Source of the DNA: Planctomycetaceae bacterium
GTDB lineage: Bacteria > Planctomycetota > Planctomycetia > Pirellulales > Pirellulaceae
Length of the DNA: 14,065 nt
NCBI GenBank assembly: GCA_024642765.1
Contig: JAHEAM010000037.1
Coordinates: 1 to 14,065 of the forward strand
Reading direction: 5' to 3'
Under the pieces are notes generated by a model that was given only the letters and a program-made list of their open reading frames with translations, ran no database searches and was not told where the DNA came from. Each line of letters opens with the position of its first letter. The first letter of the stretch is position 1. The position numbers were made by a program, and so were the translations under genes. Below are positions 1 to 7,335 of this stretch, one piece after another.

Positions 1-2
1 CT

Positions 3-986
3 CAGCATATTGTTTGTGCAACAAACTCGGATTTGTTGCGCGGCGATGTGATTTCGCTGACCAAAGACTCATTAGTCGTACGATCTTTCGAAGAGCAGAA
101 ACATTATCCACGCTCATTGATTTCAAGCATTGTGTGGTTGCACCCGGACGCGTTACTCAACGAAATCACCAACAACGAGCCAAACACAAATGAATTCGAA
201 GAAAAGGACGAAACAAAAGCGCAGCAAAAGGTCGAGGTGATCGCGCCGTCTGAAAACAAACGGCAGGTTGTGCAGGTGATCATGCAAGGCAACAGGCAGA
301 TGACGCTTGAGCTGACTTCTTCGAAGGATGGTGTCCTAACCGGCGACTCTGCCGTTTTAGGGAAATGTGAAATTCCTTTTGATGAAATATGTGAGTTGCG
401 GATGGGTAAATTTGCGTCCGAAGCGCGGGACGTGCCGTATTCAGATTGGGAGGCCCATATCGCTCCCGCTCCCGTTTTGGAAACTGCCGACGGATCTGAG
501 TCCAGTCAAATGTTCGGCGGTGATTCTCCCTTGGTTGGTAAAGCAGCGCCGAATGCGGACGTGAAACTGCTGGATGGAACAGAATTCACATTGAATGCTC
601 ACAAAGGAAAAATTGTGATCCTAGATTTTTGGGCAACGTGGTGCGGTCCATGTATCGCCGAACTGCCCAAAATCGCTGGGGTCGTAAACGGTTATACGGA
701 AGACCAAGTGATCTTGGTTGCGATGAACCAAGAAGAGTCAAAGGAAACCATTGAAGAGTTTTTGACCAAACGCAATTGGACGATGACTGTCGGACTAGAT
801 TCTGGAACGATTGGAGCAAAATATGGCGCGTCATCTATTCCACTAACAGTTGTCATTAACCAAAAGGGTGAAGTGGCATTTGTAAAATCCGGAGGATCTA
901 GCGATACCGAAGCCAAACTCAAGGCGGCAATCGATCAACTCTTGAATCCGCCAACAGAAACAACCCCAGCAGCGACTGAGAACTAA
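3..986 (+). CDS. TlpA-like redoxin-domain protein, 5' end missing
   Basis: The frame is open to the left edge of the window, so the start lies outside; the TTG at 33 is only an internal codon. Residue numbers below count from that TTG. The C-terminal half (about 165-305) is a thioredoxin fold of the TlpA/ResA type. It has the redox motif WCGPC at 203-207 after ILDFWAT, and a cis-proline region SSIPLTVV near 267-274. Such domains reduce or exchange disulfides, usually outside the cytoplasm. In front lie two segments that resemble the small SH3/LSm-like beta modules of planctomycete secreted proteins: GDVISLTKDSLVVRS, and a second one near residues 83-125. The C-terminal tail is rich in Pro, Thr and Ala. 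A signal peptide, if present, would be outside the window. The redoxin call is firm; the N-terminal module assignment is tentative and the substrate unknown. Confidence 0.85.
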   Translation, partial: QHIVCATNSDLLRGDVISLTKDSLVVRSFEEQKHYPRSLISSIVWLHPDALLNEITNNEPNTNEFEEKDETKAQQKVEVIAPSENKRQVVQVIMQGNRQMTLELTSSKDGVLTGDSAVLGKCEIPFDEICELRMGKFASEARDVPYSDWEAHIAPAPVLETADGSESSQMFGGDSPLVGKAAPNADVKLLDGTEFTLNAHKGKIVILDFWATWCGPCIAELPKIAGVVNGYTEDQVILVAMNQEESKETIEEFLTKRNWTMTVGLDSGTIGAKYGASSIPLTVVINQKGEVAFVKSGGSSDTEAKLKAAIDQLLNPPTETTPAATEN

Positions 987-1338
987 AGCCAATCCAAAAA
1001 AGCTCTGAATCAACCGATACCTGCCATTAAAAAATTGCCGATTGCCAGATGGCTCTGACTACATTAACTCGTTGACTCCTTCGATTCTCCAAGACGACTT
1101 CCTGTGAATCGGGTGACCAGACCATGTTTTAATTGGGGCGGGAATTTTGTTGCCGAAGAACTTTGATACTTGCCGAGATATCGATCTATTTATCGTTTTT
1201 GCCCAGAACGATCGATATTTTCTTCTGAGACCAAATCCTAGCTAGCGATTCGGTCCAAAATCGGAAGATGTGACGATTGTAAGGATCAGGTCGCAAGGCA
1301 TGTGCCTTTCTCTGCAACAATCGGTGATTTTTGACACG

Positions 1339-1367
1339 CTGACCTTTCCAATTATTCCGAAGATAAT
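1339..1367 (+). promoter_or_regulatory. Candidate sigma-70-type promoter for the orphan secreted gene
   Basis: CTGACC (1339-1344, 4 of 6 matches to TTGACA), a 17-bp spacer and GATAAT (1362-1367, 5 of 6 matches to TATAAT) form a reasonable sigma-70 promoter with a start point near 1374. A perfect TTGACA also occurs at 1331-1336, but its best -10 at legal spacing (TATTCC, 1353-1358) is poor. The leader to ATG 1501 would be about 127 bases. Confidence 0.4.
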
Positions 1368-1386
1368 ACTTAGGCGGACTATGAGT

Positions 1387-1398
1387 GTGAGCGCTCAC
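1387..1398. promoter_or_regulatory. 12-bp perfect palindrome, LacI-family-like operator
   Basis: GTGAGCGCTCAC is perfectly self-complementary and identical to the 12-bp core of the ideal symmetric lac operator. It would lie about 13-24 bases downstream of the predicted transcription start near 1374, a repressor-like position. Symmetry with a central CpG is typical of LacI/GalR-family sites. No LacI-family gene is in this window, so the binding protein is unknown and the role is inferred. Confidence 0.4.
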
Positions 1399-1500
1399 TT
1401 CTACATGAAAAAGCCGATGATGGTTCATAAACCTCCATTGCCTTTCGCAGCATGTCACAAATTCTTAGTACACGAAGAACGTCAATAGTTGGGTTTACTC

Positions 1501-2358
1501 ATGATTGTTGAGACGATTCGGCAAGTCGTATTTGCAAGTTTTATCGTGTGCCTAGTCCTACCGGCTAGCGGTCAACAACTCACACCATTGCCTTCCACTA
1601 TTAATTCAAACTCTCCTGAATCACACGCTACTCCAATGGACCAATCGAGCGGCAGTTATCAAGTGAATCTTGAGCCAGTTATCGCCGGGCAATCGCAAAT
1701 GAGAATGAGGTTGGTGGTTCCCGCGACGGTTCGCGAAATCGTTTTAGTTTCCCATGCCCCTGAATCTGACCCAATGCAAATTTCCATACAACACTTGCAT
1801 GAAGTTAGGGTCGAAGAAACCGCCGGCAAACTAAAGCAGAATAAAACGCCCTCCATTCAAACTGCCACTGGCGTCAAAACTACTGAACGTTCGCCGATTG
1901 AGTCTTTTCCGAGCTCCGGTTGGAACAACTTTTCAGAAAAAGCGAATATACAACTCACAGGGCTAACACACATCACAAATCCTTACTTCAACCAAGACGA
2001 CGACTCGAGAAGCCAATCGGACTATACACAAAGCCCAACTGGCCTATTGAATTCAAAACCCAACACGCGGAATTTGGGCATTCCTTCCAAAAACTCGTTG
2101 TCAAACGACTCGCGCAATGAAAATTCAAACGCACAACAAATGCAGCAAAGCGATCAAAGTGGTGAATTGGACGATTCACCTGAAAGCGCCAAACCGCGTT
2201 CCAATTTGTTTCAGGCGGTGGGCAAGTTGTTGAACTTGAAACCACATAATCAACCATCAGGTCCTTTGACGACGTCAACTCCAAGTTCAAAGGAGCAAGA
2301 AATCGAATTTGCGCCATTAGCACCAGTCACCCAATTTCACCTCGGTGATTCGGATTAA
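1501..2358 (+). CDS. Secreted low-complexity protein of unknown function
   Basis: I do not recognise a family. ATG 1501 gives 285 residues and starts directly with an apparent signal peptide: residues 1-24 have a hydrophobic core (VVFASFIVCLVLPASG) and a likely signal peptidase I cut after ASG. The frame continues up to a TTG at 1489, but ATG places the signal peptide best. Residues about 50-105 alternate hydrophobic and polar positions and could form a small beta domain (MRMRLVVPATVREIVLVSH). From about 110 to the end the chain is rich in Ser, Asn, Gln, Pro and Asp and is probably disordered. There is no clear Shine-Dalgarno motif. It is transcribed towards the convergent acyltransferase fusion, 87 bases away. 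A periplasmic or envelope location is likely; the function is unknown. Confidence 0.65.
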   Translation: MIVETIRQVVFASFIVCLVLPASGQQLTPLPSTINSNSPESHATPMDQSSGSYQVNLEPVIAGQSQMRMRLVVPATVREIVLVSHAPESDPMQISIQHLHEVRVEETAGKLKQNKTPSIQTATGVKTTERSPIESFPSSGWNNFSEKANIQLTGLTHITNPYFNQDDDSRSQSDYTQSPTGLLNSKPNTRNLGIPSKNSLSNDSRNENSNAQQMQQSDQSGELDDSPESAKPRSNLFQAVGKLLNLKPHNQPSGPLTTSTPSSKEQEIEFAPLAPVTQFHLGDSD

Positions 2359-2363
2359 TGTCA

Positions 2364-2391
2364 CAACATGGCACACTTGCCAATCGTGTTG
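2364..2391. terminator. Hairpin between convergent genes, possible terminator
   Basis: TGGCA (2369-2373) pairs with TGCCA (2378-2382) around a CACT loop. Outer arms CAACA (2364-2368) and TGTTG (2387-2391) add five pairs across a 4-base bulge. It lies 6 bases after the orphan gene's stop. Neither strand has a real U tract, so intrinsic termination is uncertain. Confidence 0.3.
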
Positions 2392-2433
2392 CAAAATCGA
2401 CGAACTTACGACAAAAGGCGATAGACAATCAGC

Positions 2434-2450
2434 CCTAGCCAACTGCTAGG
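2434..2450 (-). terminator. Hairpin spanning the stop codon of the acyltransferase fusion
   Basis: CCTAGC (2434-2439) and GCTAGG (2445-2450) are perfect inverted arms around a 5-base loop, and the minus-strand TAG stop (2448-2446) sits inside one arm. No U tract follows on the minus strand. It may shape the mRNA 3' end, or it may be chance. Confidence 0.2.
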
Positions 2451-5400
2451 ATACTTTGGTCAATTCTTGCGCTTTGTCTTTTAAGCCTTTCAGATCGAGT
2501 TTTCCGGTACCGAGAACGGGTATGCTTTCGACCTGGAAGAAGCTGTCATTGGATGGGATGAAAAGATTCGGCATTCCGGCAGCTGACAGCCCGGCTCGTA
2601 AGTCGTCAATGGACGTCTCCAGCGCAGTATGCAATACGATCAATCGTTCCCCTTTGCGTTCGTCAGGAACGGCAGTCACCGCGAGGCATTGCAGTTCATC
2701 GGCGCTATTCGCGAGCTTTAACAGTTCTTCTTCGATCGTCACGTGCGGCACCATTTCGCCGCCAATTTTTGAGAAGCGACTCATACGGCCTGTCAATTTG
2801 ATAAAGCCATCTTCGTCAATCAAGCCGACGTCACCCGTTTTGTACCAACCGTCAACGATTGCCTCTGCAGTTTTTTCGGGTTGATTCAAGTAACCTTTCA
2901 TGACGTTGGGACCCGCGATCCAAAGCATTCCCGTTTGGTCAACACCTAGTTCTTCGCCTGTATCCAAATCAGTAATCTTGGCCGCAACGTTTGGAATCGG
3001 TCGTCCAACAGTTCCTTCCTTGCAGTCGACTTGGAAATTGTCCATGCGACGCGATTCGGGAACGTTGACTGCAACCAATGGTGATAATTCTGTAGCGCCA
3101 TACCCCTCTATCGGGCGCACGCCATATTTCTGCTCGAAGGAATCAGCCAATTCGATCTGCATTTTTTCAGCGCCTACAACTATGAGTTGCAGCGACTTAA
3201 ATTCCTCTGGCGTGCAACGTTTCATGTATGTTCTCAAGAATGTCGGTGTAGCCAACAAGAGTGTCGCCTTATAGGTTTCAACCAGCTTGCCGACCTGTTT
3301 TGCATCCAGGGGACTAACATGAAAGACCCCTGAAGTATTCAGCGACATCGCTCCCCACAGCGAGGCCATGTAGCCAAAGGAATGGAAGAAAGGCAGCACA
3401 CCCGCAAATACATCGTCATCGTTGAGGTTTGCCACTTGTTCAATGCCAATCACATTCGATGCAATATTCTCGTGCGTCAACATCACACCCTTCGGTCTGC
3501 CCGTTGACCCGGACGTATAAATGAGCGTTAGCAAGTCATCCGGTTGGATACGATTAACACCTAACAGCCAATACAGCACGAATTTTGGCAAAACGAAAGC
3601 CTGAAACGCCGAAACGATCTTGTCGAAAGTCGAAACGCGACTGCGTAAATCGTCCAACAAAGTTTTCCGGTCACCGAAATCGAACGAAAATTTCTCAAGA
3701 ACTTTGTCGGTAGTCAAAACATGTTTGATCTTCGCGTCTTCGATGCAGAAGTCCATGATTTCTGGAGACACTGAATAATTTAGATTTGCCGACACACGAC
3801 CATCAAGAGCCAATGCAAGGTTGACGACTACGGAGCCCGTACTTGGTGGAATCAACACACCGACATATTTCTCATCGGGACCAAGCACGTGTTTGCGTAG
3901 CAAACGGCGTAAGATCAAACAGCGCATCAACAGGTTACCGCCAGTGAGCTTTTGGCCAAGTGAATCGCCCGCTTTAAATCGAAACAAACGTTTCTTGCAG
4001 GATCGAATCAACATTTTTACCGGAGAAACAAACTTTCCGGAACGATGCTTTACCGCCGTCGCACTGAGATGTTGAATGCTTTGGCGCATGCGAAACAAGT
4101 CGAATGGTTGGTGTATAGGTTCACCGATATGAACAGAGACGCCTTGCCGAAACGCTTTGGGCAACTTTTTGAATGCTGGTCCACCGCCGTAACTAAACCA
4201 AGTACCCCAGGTCTCATCGATATACATTGGTATCACCGGCACATCAATGTCGCCAATGATTTTCAACACACCAGGCTTAAGCGATTTAATTTGCCCATTG
4301 CGCGACAATCCACCCTCGGGAAACAAGCCCACAAGTTCGCCATTGGCTAAGTGGCGATGTGCTTCCTTCAAACCCTTGAGGATCGACTTGGGTCCACCCG
4401 ATATCAAAATAATCCCAGCAAATTTTGCGAACCACTTCATTAGTGGATTTTTGAAATTACCGGACCATGCAATCATGTAGATGTGTCGTGGTGATGAAAC
4501 CATTAGCAGTGTTGCGTCCAGCCAACTTGTATGATTTGCGATCACTACCCCGCCGCCTTCGGCTGGAAAATGTTCTTCTCCACGAACTCGGAAACGGTAA
4601 ATCAGCCGCACCAGCCAATAGAATCCAAGTTTTGCCATTTGCCGGCCCAGTCGATAGGTAGCGTATAAGACGACTGGCAACGTCAAGAAGCCCATCAACA
4701 AAAAGACTTGGCGACTCGACAAGAATGGTCGAGACCCTACAGTGCGTGAAATGACTTTGATCGTGCGGGGCGTGATGGGCGGAACACCGCCATGCAACTG
4801 GTCGAGTTCAACACTGTTCAAATTCAAAGCTTGATTGTATGTGTCGACATCTATTTCGAGCTCCTTTTCGTGACGTTTTTGCATGTCGTCGAAAACAGAT
4901 TGAACAATAAACACCGAACGCGTGCGGCCACCAAATTTATTGGCAGCTTCAGCAAGGACCGTGGCCGCGTCGTCGTTCCCAAAGTGTTGACGAATATCAT
5001 CGATTGCCGTGTTGACAGATTGTTGTGCAGCGGCGTCCAGCGAAGTCAATTGATACTCGTTTGGCAATACGGCTACAGTTGAAGACCAGGTCGGCTGGCG
5101 AACGGCAAAAAAGATTGCGCTGGTTGCGATCACGCCAGAAAACAACATAAAATTCGATGCTGCTAATATTGCACCTCGACTACGTGCGGGACTACGTTCT
5201 TGCAGATAACTGGAAAGCGGAACATCAAAGAAACCTCCGCTTACGCCCAAGCACGCTAGACCAACACACGCATAGATTTGTTGCCAGTGCGGGGCAATTT
5301 CAAACTTGAAGAATCGTGGCGACAAATACAGAAACACGCAAAAAACAATCATTCCCATGGCCGCCCACGGCACGAGCCCCAGCTCAATTCGCCCGCGCGA

Positions 5401-6348
5401 TGCGATACCCGCCATGACACTGCCAAAACCAACTCCTAGAACAAGCGACACAAGCATCGGGGTGCGTTCAGACTCCAAAAACGCACCACTCTCGTCGACA
5501 AACGAATCGATATTAATTTGGGCCAGTGCTGCGAAGGCCCAAAAGAAGACTACCCCTAGTGCGACGCGAAACAGCCTGCGATTCCCAAACAGTTCGCGAA
5601 AATCTCGAATCATCGCAAACGGAACATTGACGGGAAACTTCAATCCTGGGTTTGCGGCAGGCAATCGCGTAACCAGGAAACTAATCATCGTTCCAATCGT
5701 GGCGATTCCAATCAAAAGACTCGCCGTGGCCCACAAGTTTTTTTGACCGGTAGGCGCGGTGAAATCCGCCAACCATCCGCCCAAACTCATTCCGATCACA
5801 GTAGCTGATAAGGTGGCAAGGTTAAAAAGGCCATTGCCGGCCGATATTTTCTTTTCGTCTAATAGCTCAGGAATCGTTCCGATCTTGGCCGGTGCGAACA
5901 ACGCACTTTGAGCTCCCATCAAAAACACGACGGCCATCAACAGATTGAAGTTCTGCATAGTTACTGCCCAAACGGCCAATGACATGATGACGATTTCAGC
6001 AAACTTACAGGCTACGATGACCTGGCGTTTACTAAAACGGTCCGCAAGCCAACCGGCTGGCACGGCAAACACCAAGTAAGGCAAGACAAACATCGCCGTC
6101 CCCAAAGCCAGAACCAGCGCATGATGTTCCGGAGAAAAGAACTGCTTACCAAATCCAATAACGAACCACCGAAAGACATTATCATTGATCGCCGTCAACC
6201 AATTGGTCCACAAGAGACCTTGAAAGCTCGGTCCCCAAATCGACTGCCCGATGCCGTGGCCCAATTGCTCCAGCACCTCATTCGAGGCTGAGCCATCGTT
6301 TTCCTCATTTTCATTAGTTTCGAAGGCGTTTGTATTTTTGATTGTCAT
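2446..6348 (-). CDS. aas: Lysophospholipid transporter / acyltransferase / acyl-ACP synthetase fusion (Aas-LplT type)
   Basis: This 1300-residue protein joins three parts. Residues about 40-570 are an MFS carrier resembling LplT, the lysophospholipid flippase, with 12 likely membrane helices. Residues about 580-760 are a PlsC-type acyltransferase with the HX4D motif at H606-D611 (NHTSWLD) and FPEGG at 676-680. Residues about 800-1300 are an AMP-forming acyl-ACP synthetase with the P-loop TSGSTGRPKG (945-954), YGATE (1083-1087), TGD (1171-1173) and the C-terminal lysine in GTGKLD (K1283). Together they should import lysophospholipids, activate a fatty acid on ACP and re-acylate the lipid at the inner membrane. 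A loop of about 130 residues between the last two MFS helices (about 417-546) is polar and probably extracytoplasmic, and it makes the protein longer than fused homologues I know. ATG 6348 starts a polar N terminus. yedK lies 156 bases upstream on the same strand. Confidence 0.92.
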   Translation of the reverse strand: MTIKNTNAFETNENEENDGSASNEVLEQLGHGIGQSIWGPSFQGLLWTNWLTAINDNVFRWFVIGFGKQFFSPEHHALVLALGTAMFVLPYLVFAVPAGWLADRFSKRQVIVACKFAEIVIMSLAVWAVTMQNFNLLMAVVFLMGAQSALFAPAKIGTIPELLDEKKISAGNGLFNLATLSATVIGMSLGGWLADFTAPTGQKNLWATASLLIGIATIGTMISFLVTRLPAANPGLKFPVNVPFAMIRDFRELFGNRRLFRVALGVVFFWAFAALAQINIDSFVDESGAFLESERTPMLVSLVLGVGFGSVMAGIASRGRIELGLVPWAAMGMIVFCVFLYLSPRFFKFEIAPHWQQIYACVGLACLGVSGGFFDVPLSSYLQERSPARSRGAILAASNFMLFSGVIATSAIFFAVRQPTWSSTVAVLPNEYQLTSLDAAAQQSVNTAIDDIRQHFGNDDAATVLAEAANKFGGRTRSVFIVQSVFDDMQKRHEKELEIDVDTYNQALNLNSVELDQLHGGVPPITPRTIKVISRTVGSRPFLSSRQVFLLMGFLTLPVVLYATYRLGRQMAKLGFYWLVRLIYRFRVRGEEHFPAEGGGVVIANHTSWLDATLLMVSSPRHIYMIAWSGNFKNPLMKWFAKFAGIILISGGPKSILKGLKEAHRHLANGELVGLFPEGGLSRNGQIKSLKPGVLKIIGDIDVPVIPMYIDETWGTWFSYGGGPAFKKLPKAFRQGVSVHIGEPIHQPFDLFRMRQSIQHLSATAVKHRSGKFVSPVKMLIRSCKKRLFRFKAGDSLGQKLTGGNLLMRCLILRRLLRKHVLGPDEKYVGVLIPPSTGSVVVNLALALDGRVSANLNYSVSPEIMDFCIEDAKIKHVLTTDKVLEKFSFDFGDRKTLLDDLRSRVSTFDKIVSAFQAFVLPKFVLYWLLGVNRIQPDDLLTLIYTSGSTGRPKGVMLTHENIASNVIGIEQVANLNDDDVFAGVLPFFHSFGYMASLWGAMSLNTSGVFHVSPLDAKQVGKLVETYKATLLLATPTFLRTYMKRCTPEEFKSLQLIVVGAEKMQIELADSFEQKYGVRPIEGYGATELSPLVAVNVPESRRMDNFQVDCKEGTVGRPIPNVAAKITDLDTGEELGVDQTGMLWIAGPNVMKGYLNQPEKTAEAIVDGWYKTGDVGLIDEDGFIKLTGRMSRFSKIGGEMVPHVTIEEELLKLANSADELQCLAVTAVPDERKGERLIVLHTALETSIDDLRAGLSAAGMPNLFIPSNDSFFQVESIPVLGTGKLDLKGLKDKAQELTKVS

Positions 6349-6504
6349 GTCGATTCTTGTTGAGACTTCGGGCTAGCAGGAAGTGGAATGTAAGTTTAAG
6401 GGCTAACGCTGCGTTCTCACAATACGGAACTTGAAAGTTACGCTGGGGAGTCGGGTTCGAAAAAGAATCATCCCCTTGGAAAGGCACTGAGCGAAGGCCC
6501 GAAG

Positions 6505-7200
6505 CTAAAACAAAAATCCATTGGACTCGACAATACAATCGGGCACTTCGTTTTTGGGTGAGTTGACGATGGGAGCGACCTCGTGGCGTTCCAAATACTC
6601 GTCCGGCACGGCCTTAAAAAAGGAACTCCAATCGGCTTTTTCGATGTCCTTGGGGTCTACCAACCAGTCATGAAACTGTGATGGTTCGAGGATCACTGGC
6701 ATGCGTTCGTGGAGGTCTGTCATGAATTGATTGGCGGCGCAGGTAATGATCGTTGTGGATTCGATCGCTCCTGATAGATCATTCCATTGCTCCCAGATTC
6801 CTGCGAAAACCATCGGTCGATCACCTGGTCGGCGAATAAAAAACGGGCGTTTTAGTTTTCCGTCGGTTAACCATTCGTAAAATCCATCAACTGGAATCAA
6901 GCAACGACGGCGCTTCAACGCGGCGCGAAACGAAGGCTTCTCGCCCAAGGTCTCGCTGCGGGCATTGATCATTTTGTATCCAATTTTCGCGTCTTTGGCC
7001 CAGGAAGGGATCAAGCCCCAACGCATCGGTGCGAATTCGGCCTTTTTCTCTTCGATCGACCAACGCACGGTCGCGATAATTTGGGATGGAGCGATATTGT
7101 ACCGAGCCTTGAACGATGGAAACGCGATATCCATGCTGGCTGCCAGAAAAAACGAAGCCAACTGTTCTCCGCTCGTTCGCAATGTAAATCGTCCACACAT
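6505..7200 (-). CDS. yedK: SRAP-domain abasic-site crosslinking protein (YedK/HMCES)
   Basis: This 231-residue protein is an SRAP protein over its whole length. The family forms a stable thiazolidine crosslink to abasic sites in single-stranded DNA, shielding them during replication. The catalytic cysteine is C2 in MCGRFT, exposed when Met is removed, which fixes the start at ATG 7200. Other active-site residues are visible: N35 (YNIAPSQ), the NARSE motif at 79-83, E109 in GFYEW and H164 in LHERMPV. The spacing matches E. coli YedK. The gene is divergent from epmA across 135 bases and lies upstream of the aas-like fusion on the same strand, 156 bases apart, so co-transcription is possible. 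No SOS-box-like site is obvious. There is no sign of truncation. Confidence 0.95.
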   Translation of the reverse strand: MCGRFTLRTSGEQLASFFLAASMDIAFPSFKARYNIAPSQIIATVRWSIEEKKAEFAPMRWGLIPSWAKDAKIGYKMINARSETLGEKPSFRAALKRRRCLIPVDGFYEWLTDGKLKRPFFIRRPGDRPMVFAGIWEQWNDLSGAIESTTIITCAANQFMTDLHERMPVILEPSQFHDWLVDPKDIEKADWSSFFKAVPDEYLERHEVAPIVNSPKNEVPDCIVESNGFLF

Positions 7201-7286
7201 AGTTGATCCGAAACAAACAAGACAATATCACCCTGGCAAACATTCACACCAGAGTAGGAATGACGAACAATTCATTCACAGGTTAC

Positions 7287-7292
7287 ATTATA
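7287..7292 (-). promoter_or_regulatory. Perfect -10 hexamer for yedK in the divergent spacer
   Basis: The minus strand reads TATAAT here, giving a start point near 7280 and a leader of about 80 bases for yedK. No good -35 occurs at 16-18 bp; ATGACA lies 21 bp upstream, too far for a standard promoter. The same bases form a TATAGT on the plus strand (7289-7294) that could serve epmA, so the two promoters may overlap. Confidence 0.35.
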
Positions 7293-7335
7293 GTCGTTGT
7301 AGTCAGTTAGTTCTGTCATCAGTTAATTCCAACAA

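Larger units (their letters stand above)
987..1500. other. 514-base intergenic region with palindromes
   Basis: No convincing gene lies here. The two open frames in it (1270-1488 plus, 1186-1458 minus) look like chance translations. It holds a 9-bp inverted repeat ATATCGATC/GATCGATAT (1178-1186 and 1210-1218), the interrupted palindrome AAGGCA-TG-TGCCTT (1295-1308), a promoter-like element (1339-1367) and a 12-bp palindrome (1387-1398). I see no strong terminator for the upstream redoxin gene. Confidence 0.5.

Noticed and set aside
1270..1488. Plus frame of 72 codons in the 514-base gap
   Set aside because: It runs through the promoter-like element and the palindrome, lacks a Shine-Dalgarno motif and has no recognisable features.
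2456..5746. Several plus-strand frames of up to 146 codons opposite the acyltransferase fusion
   Set aside because: They are antisense shadows of a gene with continuous conserved domains and show no motifs of their own.
6454..6461. GGTTCGAA resembling a tRNA T-loop
   Set aside because: The flanks do not pair as a T stem, and no anticodon or acceptor stem can be built around it on either strand.
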